This document shows, in pieces, positions 15,343-22,845 of a stretch of 56,874 bases of DNA. The stretch covers positions 1 to 56,874 of the forward strand of contig CAZIMM010000005.1 in NCBI GenBank assembly GCA_964540415.1, read 5' to 3'. Source of the stretch: CAZIMM01 sp964540415 (GTDB lineage: Bacteria > Bacillota > Clostridia > Oscillospirales > Acutalibacteraceae). How positions within the stretch are numbered: the first letter of the stretch is position 1; the number at the start of each line of letters is the position of its first letter. Both the position numbers and the translations under genes were made by a program. The notes under the pieces are model-generated. The model was not told the DNA's origin. It did no database searches and was given only the letters and a program-made list of their open reading frames with translations.

Positions 15343-17147
15343 AATTTCTTTTTGCAAACACTCCGCAATGGTATCCGATCAGCCCTTATCTTTCAACAGC
15401 TTTGCTCGCTGGTCAGCTCAAGAGCGCGGGCTTTGACGCTGATACTTATGATTTTAATGTTGAGTTTTTCAACGATATTCTCACAACAGACTATATTCTT
15501 TCCTGCGTCAGCTCCGCAAAAGCCTTTCTTGACGCTCCGCAAAGCGCATGCAGCGAGAAGGGCGACAGGCTTTCCGGCATCATGAGGGACACCTTTGAGA
15601 TGCGCCGCCGCCTGATTTCCGACTATTTCGCCGACGGGGGTTATGACAAAGCACTGGAAATTGCACGGGCGGTTGATGACGCTGTGAAAGCATTCAAGCG
15701 GCCTGAGATTTTTTATGACCCGGAACAGCTTTTCCCGGCAAAGGGTGTCATTAACAAGGCTCTCGACATTGCCTCCCTTCCGTTCGCGCCCGCAAGAATA
15801 ATGCTGGACAACTATATTGCCAATCCGCTCATGACCTTTGACTACGAGGATGTCCGAGCGCAGTGCACAAACGGCTCGCTGAACATGTTTCTGGGCTATT
15901 TTGAAAAAAAGCTTGCCGAAACGAACTTTTCCGAATACGGCTTTATAGGAATTTCCGTCACAGACCTCAGCCAGCTCATTCCGGGGCTTACACTTGCAAT
16001 GCTGCTCAAAAAACACACGGGCGCAAAGATTTGTCTGGGCGGAAACTATATTTTTAAAATTGAAGAAGATCTTCGGAAGATCCCCGAGATTTTTTCTCTT
16101 TTCTGTGATTATCTGAGCATCGGGGACGGTGAAACCGCAATTGTCGAGCTTGCCGAATATTTAGATGGCAAACGAAGCATCGGCAACGTGCACTCCCTTG
16201 TTTATATGAACGGGGACGGCGTTGTCACGGCAAATGAGCCGTCACCGCGCCTTGACATGGAGCGTATCGCGTTTCCGGATTTCAGCTCGTTCGATTTTTC
16301 GCGATACTTTTCTCCGGACACTGTTCTTCCGGTTCAGCTCGGCAAGGGATGCTACTGGGGCAAATGCACCTTCTGCGATTTTTATACCGGGCAGCAGGAA
16401 TTTGACATCAAGAGCGTTATGCGCGCCGCAGACGAGGTCGAATACCTCGCTGAAAAGCACTCCTGCAAACACTTCACCTTTGTGGACGAGGCAATACCTC
16501 CGAAAATATACAACGAGCTTGCCCTTGAATTCATCCGGCGCGGACTTGACATAAACTTTTACTCCTTTGCCCGCCTCGAAAGCGGATTTACAAAGGAAGT
16601 TCTCAAAAACATGCACGATGCCGGCTGCCGCTTCCTTATGTGGGGTTATGAGGCACACAGCGAGCGAATAATGAAGCTTATCAACAAGGGAATTGACGTC
16701 GGCAGACGTCTTGACATTCTGCGCGACGCGCGCGAGGCGGGGCTGTGGAACCACTGCACCTTCCTTTTGTGCTATCCGACCGAAACCGAGCAGGAGCTTG
16801 CGGAGACAATCAAGGTTATTTACAACCGTGAGCTTGTCAACAGCTGCACACCGTCGAATTTTGCACTCAAAAAGAATGCCATTCTCAAGGACAATGCCTC
16901 CTCCGTCGGCATAACCGACTTTTCGGAGAACGGAAATCTGCATATTTCATACAAATACCATGCGCTTGACAAATCCATGGAGGATGTAAAAAAAGCGCGC
17001 AACAGCTTTGAAAAAAAGTTTCTTTCGGACACTGCCGACAGTCTTTGGTCACTGACCTTCACCGATTCCGACCATCTGCTGCTCTATCTTTCAATGTTCG
17101 GACGGGACAAGGTTTTTGATTACAGACTGAAAAACAAAAAGCAGTGA
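15339..17147 (+). CDS. Radical SAM protein with CX4CX2C cluster motif, copy B
   Basis: The 602-residue protein starts within the stop codon of the glycosyltransferase (ATGA overlap), with AAAGGAG about ten bases upstream. It is a full-length paralog of the protein at 12762. Shared segments are NTPQWYPISPYLSTALL, GNYIFKIEED, GDGETAIVEL, ESGFTKEVL, NKGIDVGRRLDIL and CYPTETEQE. The unusual cluster motif GCYWGKCTFCDF has cysteines at 338, 343 and 346. The long helical insertion between the B12-like fold and the barrel is conserved, which suggests a shared substrate or partner. Being split from copy A by the GT2 gene, it closes the operon. No strong terminator follows; 17148-17251 is AT-rich. Confidence 0.8.
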   Translation: MKFLFANTPQWYPISPYLSTALLAGQLKSAGFDADTYDFNVEFFNDILTTDYILSCVSSAKAFLDAPQSACSEKGDRLSGIMRDTFEMRRRLISDYFADGGYDKALEIARAVDDAVKAFKRPEIFYDPEQLFPAKGVINKALDIASLPFAPARIMLDNYIANPLMTFDYEDVRAQCTNGSLNMFLGYFEKKLAETNFSEYGFIGISVTDLSQLIPGLTLAMLLKKHTGAKICLGGNYIFKIEEDLRKIPEIFSLFCDYLSIGDGETAIVELAEYLDGKRSIGNVHSLVYMNGDGVVTANEPSPRLDMERIAFPDFSSFDFSRYFSPDTVLPVQLGKGCYWGKCTFCDFYTGQQEFDIKSVMRAADEVEYLAEKHSCKHFTFVDEAIPPKIYNELALEFIRRGLDINFYSFARLESGFTKEVLKNMHDAGCRFLMWGYEAHSERIMKLINKGIDVGRRLDILRDAREAGLWNHCTFLLCYPTETEQELAETIKVIYNRELVNSCTPSNFALKKNAILKDNASSVGITDFSENGNLHISYKYHALDKSMEDVKKARNSFEKKFLSDTADSLWSLTFTDSDHLLLYLSMFGRDKVFDYRLKNKKQ

Positions 17148-17251
17148 ATACAATGCAATAATAATTTTGAAGTATTTTCCTGCTTCGCGTAAAAAGAAGT
17201 ATATTAATAAAATAAATTATGTGTTTATTTTATTAAATGTCGAAAAAGATG

Positions 17252-17281
17252 TTGACAATTCATTCGGTTTCGTTATATAAT
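17252..17281 (+). promoter_or_regulatory. Sigma-A promoter of the rpmH operon
   Basis: TTGACA (17252-17257) and TATAAT (17276-17281) are both perfect, with an 18-base spacer. The leader of about 70 bases contains an 11-base-pair hairpin with wobble pairs at 17299-17321. An alternative pairing CCCATT (17284-17289) with AATGGG (17301-17306) would compete with it. Confidence 0.8.
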
Positions 17282-17358
17282 AGCCCATTGCAAGGTTAAT
17301 AATGGGCAAATTGTCCGTTATGAATTTCCATAATTTTATACGAATTGGAGGGAGAAAA

Positions 17359-17493
17359 ATGAAGAGAACTTACCAGCCGAAAAAACGCCATCGCAAGATG
17401 GAGCACGGTTTCCGCAAAAGAATGGCTGACAGAAACGGCCGCAAGGTGCTGTCCCGCCGCAGGGCTAAGGGCAGAAAGCAGCTTTCTTATTAA
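17359..17493 (+). CDS. rpmH: Ribosomal protein L34
   Basis: The 44-residue, very basic protein MKRTYQPKKRHRKMEHGF... is a full-length L34 of the large ribosomal subunit, ending GRKQLSY. GGAGGG lies seven bases before the ATG; the longer frame starting at 17302 is only leader sequence. It heads the conserved rpmH-rnpA-yidD-yidC-jag order. In most Firmicutes dnaA lies divergently just upstream of rpmH, but here that side is occupied by the radical SAM operon in the same orientation. Confidence 0.98.
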   Translation: MKRTYQPKKRHRKMEHGFRKRMADRNGRKVLSRRRAKGRKQLSY

Positions 17494-17514
17494 GCGGCAC
17501 AAGGGTGAACGGGC

Positions 17515-17856
17515 ATGGCTATATCTATCTCAACTCTCAACAAAAACGGCGACTTTCGCAGGCTTTATGCCCGGGGCAAGGTATTCACCTCTCCCGAGCT
17601 TGTAACCTATGTGATGAAAAACCGCTGCGGATTCTGCCGCATCGGCATCACAGCGAGCAAGAAAACCGGAAATGCCGTTGAGCGCAACCGTTCACGCCGA
17701 GTTGTCAAGGCGGCCTATGCCTCCCTCTGCCAGGAAATTCCGGGAGGCTGGGATTTCGTCTTTGTTGCAAGAAGCAGAACCAAGCATGTAAAGAGCACCC
17801 GGCTTGCCGATGTGATGAAAACTCATCTTAACAAGGCAGGTGTTTTTGACAGTTGA
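17515..17856 (+). CDS. rnpA: Ribonuclease P protein component
   Basis: The 113-residue basic protein has the RnpA signature KKTGNAVERNRSRR in the middle and the usual FRRLYARGK start. It assists the RNase P RNA in cleaving tRNA 5' leaders. It lies 21 bases after rpmH, and its stop codon overlaps the TTG start of yidD, so the two are translationally coupled. Length is normal for the family. Confidence 0.97.
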   Translation: MAISISTLNKNGDFRRLYARGKVFTSPELVTYVMKNRCGFCRIGITASKKTGNAVERNRSRRVVKAAYASLCQEIPGGWDFVFVARSRTKHVKSTRLADVMKTHLNKAGVFDS

Positions 17857-18098
17857 AGTGTTTAATCCTGCGCTTCATCGCGTTTTATCAAAAACGCATT
17901 TCACCACTCAAGCCCGCGATGTGCAGGTATTATCCCACCTGCTCCGAATACGCTGCCGAGGCCGTGCGTGTTCACGGAGCATTCAAAGGCTGTCTGCTTG
18001 CTGTACGCAGGCTGTTGCGCTGCAACATTTTGTTCCCCGGCGGGTATGATCCCGTGCCCCCCAAAAAATGTAGAAAGACTTCAAAAAGGAGCCGCTGA
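17853..18098 (+). CDS. yidD: Membrane protein insertion efficiency factor YidD
   Basis: The 81-residue protein begins at a TTG that overlaps the rnpA stop. It has the diagnostic FYQKRISPL segment, the CRYYPTCSEYAAEAV motif with its cysteines, and a GGYDPVPP ending followed by a basic tail. YidD proteins are small amphipathic proteins at the inner membrane that help YidC insertion. Its stop codon overlaps the yidC start (TGATG). Confidence 0.95.
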   Translation: MKCLILRFIAFYQKRISPLKPAMCRYYPTCSEYAAEAVRVHGAFKGCLLAVRRLLRCNILFPGGYDPVPPKKCRKTSKRSR

Positions 18099-19051
18099 TG
18101 GAAATACTCTACACCCCGTTCGGTTTTTTGCTGCGAACTCTTTATGATTTTTGCGGCAACTATCTTCTGGCGCTCGTCATCTTCACAATTATTTTTAAGG
18201 TTGTGTTGCTTCCCAGCTCAATCGCGCAACAAAAAGGGAGCGCAAAGCAGTTGCGGCTTCAGACGAAAATCAAGAGAATCAAAGAGCGCTACAAAAGCGA
18301 CAAGGACTCACAGCGTAAAGTCAACGAGGAAACTCAACAGCTTTATCAGCGCGAAAAAATCAATCCGATGGGTCAGGGCTGTTTGCCTCTGGCAATCCAG
18401 TTCCCGATTATTATCGGGCTCTACGGCGTAATATACCGCCCGCTTTCTTACACACTCAATATTTCCTCTGACATTGTCACAAAGCTCACAACGGCGGCAC
18501 AGGCACTTCTCGGCGACGCCGCATCCTCACGGGCCTCAAGACAGCTTGAAATCATTGCAATTGAAAACATCAAAGAGCTTGCCGCAACAGTCAAGGATGT
18601 TCCCGCTGATATTTTTGAAAAAATTATCAGATTCGGTACCGAGGAATTTTCAATCTTCGGTGTATCGCTCGGCGAAAATCCGAGCTTTTCCTCAGCAAAT
18701 AAGCTCATTTTGCTTATTCCCCTGCTTTCCTTCCTTACCTCACTTGCGACCTCGCTTGTCACATTCCTTCGTCAACGCAAAACCAATCCGGAAATGGCAA
18801 ACAACCCGTCAATGGGCTGCATGACTTTCGGAATGCCGCTGTTTTCGCTTTACATCACATTCCAGTTCCCGGCAGGTATCGGATTTTACTGGATAATGAA
18901 CAATGTGTTTACAATGGTTCAGATGATTCTGCTCAACAGGATTTACAGCCCGGAAAACATCATTGCAAGAGATATGGTTGCCGGCTCTGTGCTCAGGCGT
19001 TCGAAGGAAAACAACAAAAAGATGGTGGCTGCGAAGAAGAACGGCATATAA
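18098..19051 (+). CDS. yidC: Membrane protein insertase YidC/OxaA
   Basis: The 317-residue protein is the short Gram-positive form of the insertase. Hydrophobic segments are seen near residues 5-30, 105-125, 200-220 and 240-285. The basic loop QLRLQTKIKRIKERYKSDKDSQRKVNEE precedes MGQGCLPLAIQFPIIIGLY, the characteristic OxaI core; FPAGIGFYWIMNNVF is the last conserved helix. No lipobox is seen at the N-terminus. It inserts membrane proteins alone or with SecYEG and is coupled to yidD. Confidence 0.96.
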   Translation: MEILYTPFGFLLRTLYDFCGNYLLALVIFTIIFKVVLLPSSIAQQKGSAKQLRLQTKIKRIKERYKSDKDSQRKVNEETQQLYQREKINPMGQGCLPLAIQFPIIIGLYGVIYRPLSYTLNISSDIVTKLTTAAQALLGDAASSRASRQLEIIAIENIKELAATVKDVPADIFEKIIRFGTEEFSIFGVSLGENPSFSSANKLILLIPLLSFLTSLATSLVTFLRQRKTNPEMANNPSMGCMTFGMPLFSLYITFQFPAGIGFYWIMNNVFTMVQMILLNRIYSPENIIARDMVAGSVLRRSKENNKKMVAAKKNGI

Positions 19052-19065
19052 ACACTACTTCATCC

Positions 19066-19083
19066 CGACATGTTCGGGTTTTG
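19066..19083 (+). terminator. Weak hairpin between yidC and jag
   Basis: CCCGA and TCGGG enclose a short loop and are followed by TTTTG. The stem is only five base pairs, so it would attenuate rather than stop transcription before jag, which begins about 20 bases later. Confidence 0.35.
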
Positions 19084-19102
19084 ATTAAAAGGTGGTTACA
19101 AA

Positions 19103-20137
19103 TTGATTAGAGAAGAAATCGGCAGCGGCTCAACAATTGAAGAAGCTGCCGCAGCCGCAGTTAAAAAGCTTGAAGCGCCGGAGGGCGTTGATGTTAAAAC
19201 AGAAGTTACCGACACCGGAACGAAAAAGTTTTTCGGGCTTTTCGGCAGCAACATTGTTAAGGTCAGGGCGTATTATGAGCTTCCCGACGAAGCTCCCGCA
19301 CCCGCAGCACCGGCAAAAGATGCCGCTGCCAAGAAACCCGCTCCTGCAAAGCAGCAAGAGAAAGCTGCTTCCAAGGCTCAGCCGAAGCAGGAACCCAAAC
19401 CGGCAAAGAAGCCGATTGTTCAGTCCGGTACTGATTATACCCCCGCAAAGAACTACATTGCCGCCATGCTCGGCGGTATGGGCATTGAGAACCCGCAAAT
19501 TGAAATCAGCGAAATTGAGGACGGCTTGAATGTTGAACTCGACTGCGGCGATGATTACGGCGTGGTCATCGGCAGACGCGGAGAGACGCTTGACGCTATC
19601 CAGTACCTTCTTCGTCTGTTTGTCAACAAGGGCAATACTAACTACAAGCGCGTTTCCGTCAATGTCGGGAATTACCGCGAAAAGAGAGAAAACACTCTCA
19701 CTGAGCTTGCAAAGAAGAATGCAGCAAAGGTTTTGAAATACGGCCGCAATGTTGTGCTTGAGCCGATGAATCCTTATGAGCGCCGCGTCATTCACACGGC
19801 TGTTCAGGCGATTGAAGGCGTTGAGTCACATTCAATCGGTGCCGACCTTGACCGCAGAGTTGTCATTTCACTTGCCCCGGGCTTCAAGGCAACCAATCCC
19901 GGCTCCGGCAAATACAACAACGACAAGCGCCGCGACGGCTACAAAGACGGCTCCCGCGATTCCGGCAAGGGCAACGGTTCACGTTCCGGTGATTACCGCC
20001 GCAACGACCGTCCCAAAACCCAGAACGCACCCTCACAGCCGCAGCGTCCCCCGAGATCCGACATTAACGGAACCTCACGCTACGGCAAGATTGAAAGGCC
20101 TGCGGCAGCGAACAAAAGCGACGAGCCTTCGGAGTAA
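19103..20137 (+). CDS. jag: RNA-binding protein Jag/KhpB
   Basis: The 344-residue protein has the Jag architecture: an N-terminal Jag-N domain (KKFFGLFGSN near residue 35-50), a low-complexity Ala/Pro/Lys linker (about 58-108), a KH domain with GVVIGRRGETLDAIQYL, and an R3H domain (NPYERRVIHTAVQ). An unusually long Gly/Ser/Arg/Asp-rich tail of about 75 residues follows and looks disordered. The start is a TTG with AAAGGTGG about eight bases upstream. In streptococci and other Firmicutes the protein acts with KhpA in RNA binding and cell-envelope growth control. It closes the rpmH operon. Confidence 0.92.
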   Translation: MIREEIGSGSTIEEAAAAAVKKLEAPEGVDVKTEVTDTGTKKFFGLFGSNIVKVRAYYELPDEAPAPAAPAKDAAAKKPAPAKQQEKAASKAQPKQEPKPAKKPIVQSGTDYTPAKNYIAAMLGGMGIENPQIEISEIEDGLNVELDCGDDYGVVIGRRGETLDAIQYLLRLFVNKGNTNYKRVSVNVGNYREKRENTLTELAKKNAAKVLKYGRNVVLEPMNPYERRVIHTAVQAIEGVESHSIGADLDRRVVISLAPGFKATNPGSGKYNNDKRRDGYKDGSRDSGKGNGSRSGDYRRNDRPKTQNAPSQPQRPPRSDINGTSRYGKIERPAAANKSDEPSE

Positions 20138-20171
20138 TATCCTGGGAAGTCGTGTCTCACCGATGCTTTCT

Positions 20172-20289
20172 AAGGGGCTGTATCAAAAGTCACGGGAAGA
20201 TAATTTCTTTCTCTACATAGCGATGCGTAGCACTGAATGCATCAATATTGTGGGGCGGATTACTTTCCCCGCTTTTGATACAGCCCCTT
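20172..20289. repeat. Long inverted repeat with CTGTATCAAAAG arms
   Basis: Perfect 18-base arms (20172-20189 and 20272-20289) carry the core CTGTATCAAAAG. They enclose about 80 bases, with a second imperfect inner pairing between GGGAAGATAAT and ATTACTTTCCC. A related hairpin with the core CTGTATCAAA lies at 51412-51476. It could be a terminator after jag, a MITE-like intergenic repeat, or both. Confidence 0.6.
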
Positions 20290-20374
20290 TCGATTATGCC
20301 GTAAAAAAGTTTCCGCCGGTGCTGTTCTACATTTTGCTTGTTGCACCCGGCAGAAAAAAGGAGGGCTGGTTGAT

Positions 20375-20908
20375 ATGAAAGGCATCATCATTGCTGACTG
20401 CAGCCCGTCCTTTTCAGCAAAGCTGCGTGCCCTTCTGACCTCTGCCGGCTTTCCCGTGCGCGAAGAATGCAAAAGCGGTGCACAGGTACTGTCGTGCACA
20501 GCATTCACTGACGAAGGGCTGGTCATTTGCCGCAAACTGCCGGATATGTCCCCGGCAAGGCTTGACGAGCTGCTCCCCGGAAACTTTTCGCTGCTTGTCC
20601 TTCTCCCCTCCGGACAGCCGGAAATACACGGCACCGGTTCGATTGTTTGCCTTCACCTGCCCGTCAACCGCGGAATGCTGCTCGAAACGGTGCAAAGCCT
20701 GTGGAGCACCTCATCTGCCTCATTTTCCGGCGAGTCCGCCTCATCACGCGAGAGCGGTGAGGAGCGCCAAATTATTGACGCGGCAAAGAAAAAGCTTATG
20801 GAAAAAAATTATCTGTCGGAGAGCAGAGCATACCGCATGATGCGCCAAATGAGCATGAATTCCGGGCGACGAATTTCGGACATTGCAAAAAAGATACTCG
20901 ACGGCTGA
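20375..20908 (+). CDS. ANTAR-domain regulator with degenerate receiver
   Basis: The 177-residue protein has a response-regulator-like N-terminus (GIIIADCSPSFSAKLRALLTSAGF) that keeps the first acidic position. The usual phosphoacceptor Asp is not where expected: the segment reads LVICRKLPDMSP. A Ser-rich linker leads to a C-terminal ANTAR domain (about residues 128-175), with EERQIIDAAKKKLMEKN, SESRAYRMMRQMSM and RRISDIAKKIL. ANTAR domains bind paired RNA hairpins and cause antitermination. No sensor kinase is adjacent, so it may be phosphorylation-independent. A GGAGG box lies ten bases before the ATG. dapF follows 28 bases downstream, so they may be co-transcribed. Confidence 0.85.
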   Translation: MKGIIIADCSPSFSAKLRALLTSAGFPVREECKSGAQVLSCTAFTDEGLVICRKLPDMSPARLDELLPGNFSLLVLLPSGQPEIHGTGSIVCLHLPVNRGMLLETVQSLWSTSSASFSGESASSRESGEERQIIDAAKKKLMEKNYLSESRAYRMMRQMSMNSGRRISDIAKKILDG

Positions 20909-20936
20909 GCCGTACTATATTATAGGAGCAAAAAGC

Positions 20937-21776
20937 ATGAAATTCACAAAGATGCACGGTTGCGGCAATGACTACATTTATGTCAACTGCTTTGAGGAAA
21001 CTGTTGAAAACCCGCAGGAAACCTCCCTCAAGGTCAGCGACAGGCACTTCGGTGTCGGTTCGGACGGGCTGGTGCTTATCTGTCCCTCCGAAATTGCCGA
21101 TTTCAAAATGGACATATATAATTCCGACGGCTCACAGGCGAAGATGTGCGGCAACGCAACACGCTGTGTCGGGAAGTATGTCTATGACAACAAAATGACG
21201 GATAAAAAAAGCATATCGCTGGAAACACTCAGCGGGATAAAATACATTGATCTCAAAATCGAAAATTCTGTTGCAGTCGGTGCCACGGTCAACATGGGTG
21301 CGCCCATCCTCGAGCCGAATAAAATTCCGACAGTGTTTGACGGAGAAACGGCAATTGCCCTTCCCCTTGAGGTGAACGGCGAAACAGTCAGCGTAACCTG
21401 CGTTTCTATGGGAAATCCGCACTGTGTTGTTTTTGTTGAGGACACCGACTCTCTCAACCTTGAAAAAATCGGTCCGGGCTTTGAGCACCACTCCGCTTTC
21501 CCGGACAGAATCAACACGGAGTTTGTCCGAGTAATCGACGGGCTTCATCTGCAGATGCGTGTTTGGGAGCGCGGAGCAGGCGAAACACTCGCCTGCGGCA
21601 CAGGAACCTGCGCAAGCGTGGTTGCGGCAATTCTCAACGGATATTGCAAGAAGGACACAGACATCAATGTCAGGCTTGTGGGCGGTGAACTGACAATTCG
21701 CTGGGATTCCGCGAGCAACGATATTTACATGACCGGTCCCGCCGCAACGGTATGCACGGGAAACTTTGAAGATTGA
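20937..21776 (+). CDS. dapF: Diaminopimelate epimerase
   Basis: The 279-residue protein converts LL- to meso-diaminopimelate in the lysine/peptidoglycan pathway. It starts KFTKMHGCGNDYIYVN. The two catalytic cysteines lie in MCGNATRCVG (C71) and ETLACGTGTCAS (C220), the classic two-half pseudo-symmetric arrangement. The ATG at 20937 with TAGGAG upstream is preferred over a TTG 54 bases earlier that overlaps the preceding gene. It works directly downstream of the LL-DAP aminotransferase encoded two genes later. Confidence 0.97.
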   Translation: MKFTKMHGCGNDYIYVNCFEETVENPQETSLKVSDRHFGVGSDGLVLICPSEIADFKMDIYNSDGSQAKMCGNATRCVGKYVYDNKMTDKKSISLETLSGIKYIDLKIENSVAVGATVNMGAPILEPNKIPTVFDGETAIALPLEVNGETVSVTCVSMGNPHCVVFVEDTDSLNLEKIGPGFEHHSAFPDRINTEFVRVIDGLHLQMRVWERGAGETLACGTGTCASVVAAILNGYCKKDTDINVRLVGGELTIRWDSASNDIYMTGPAATVCTGNFED

Positions 21777-21791
21777 CGGGAGCATGAATGC

Positions 21792-22802
21792 ATGAACAAG
21801 CTTACCTATCTGCTTTCCAGAGCAAAAAAAATGAGCAACGCGCAGATGAAGAGCGCTGCCGAAAAAATCGCCGCGGACAACAGCACCTCCGCTGCCCGCG
21901 TTATGCTTGACATGATTTTTTGTGCCGCGGTTTACGGCGCCGGTTATTCTGACTATTCTCTTTTTGACTTTTACAACAGAAGTTCCTCACAACGAAGAAC
22001 CTATCTCACAAGGCAGAAAAACAACCGCATGGTTGTAAAATACAATGCAAAAGACCACATTCCGGATTTGGATGACAAGCTGAACTTCAACCGGATTTAT
22101 TCCGATTTTATCGGCAGGGGCTGGCTCAGCCTCAAGGATGCCGACCGTGACAGCGCAATCGGCTGGATACTCTCCCACGATGTGTTTTTTGCAAAACAGC
22201 CGGAAAACATGTGCGGCAAGGGTATTGAAAAAATCATAACCGCCGAGCATAATGATATTTCCGAACTTTATGACAGCCTTATTTCGCGCGGATATTATCT
22301 GATTGAGGAGCAGGTTACACAAGCAGCCGAAATTTCTTCTCTCAACCCGAGCTGCGTCAACACGGTCAGGGTTGTGACTCTTGTCTGCAACGGAAAGGTT
22401 AATATTCTCGCGGCACTTGTCAGAATCGGTCTTGGAAAAGATGTTGACAATCTCAACAGCGGCGGTATTGCCGCACCGGTTCGTATTGCAGACGGTGTGA
22501 TATCCTGCCCCGCAGCGGACAAAAGCGGAAATGTGTATGACTCTCACCCGACAACCGGCGTGAAAATCGTCGGCTTCCGCTTCCCGTTCTGGCAGGAAAC
22601 TCTCGAAATGATAAATAAAGCGGCACTTGTCACCCCCGAAATCAGATATGTCGGCTGGGACGTTGCAATAACCGACAACGGGCCGCTTCTCATTGAGGGC
22701 AACGCTTACCCCGGCAACGATATCGTTCAGCTCCCCGCTCACTCGGCCGACAAAAAAGGCTTCCTGCCGGTGATACGCCGGGCGGAAAAGGGCGCTGACT
22801 GA
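21792..22802 (+). CDS. ATP-grasp protein of the sugar-transfer-associated type
   Basis: The 336-residue protein resembles the ATP-grasp family found beside exopolysaccharide and sugar-transfer genes. Visible features are a Lys-bearing strand FFAKQPENMCGKGIEKI (nucleotide-binding region, near residue 135-150), IEEQVTQAAE, the Arg-containing NTVRVVTLV, and the metal-binding end YVGWDVAITDNGPLLIEGN with PGNDIVQ. ATP-grasp enzymes join a carboxylate to an amine or similar nucleophile through an acyl phosphate. It lies 15 bases after dapF and 43 before dapL, so it sits inside a diaminopimelate operon. That raises the possibility that it attaches an amino acid to an envelope precursor. The substrate is unknown. 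Confidence 0.8.
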   Translation: MNKLTYLLSRAKKMSNAQMKSAAEKIAADNSTSAARVMLDMIFCAAVYGAGYSDYSLFDFYNRSSSQRRTYLTRQKNNRMVVKYNAKDHIPDLDDKLNFNRIYSDFIGRGWLSLKDADRDSAIGWILSHDVFFAKQPENMCGKGIEKIITAEHNDISELYDSLISRGYYLIEEQVTQAAEISSLNPSCVNTVRVVTLVCNGKVNILAALVRIGLGKDVDNLNSGGIAAPVRIADGVISCPAADKSGNVYDSHPTTGVKIVGFRFPFWQETLEMINKAALVTPEIRYVGWDVAITDNGPLLIEGNAYPGNDIVQLPAHSADKKGFLPVIRRAEKGAD

Positions 22803-22845
22803 GCACCGAAAGCTTCATCAATCGAACTTACAGGAGGAAACCCAT

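Noticed and set aside
19130..19795. Long open frames opposite jag, purB, dapF and the ATP-grasp gene
   Set aside because: They are antisense shadows of strongly supported genes, without start signals or recognisable domains.
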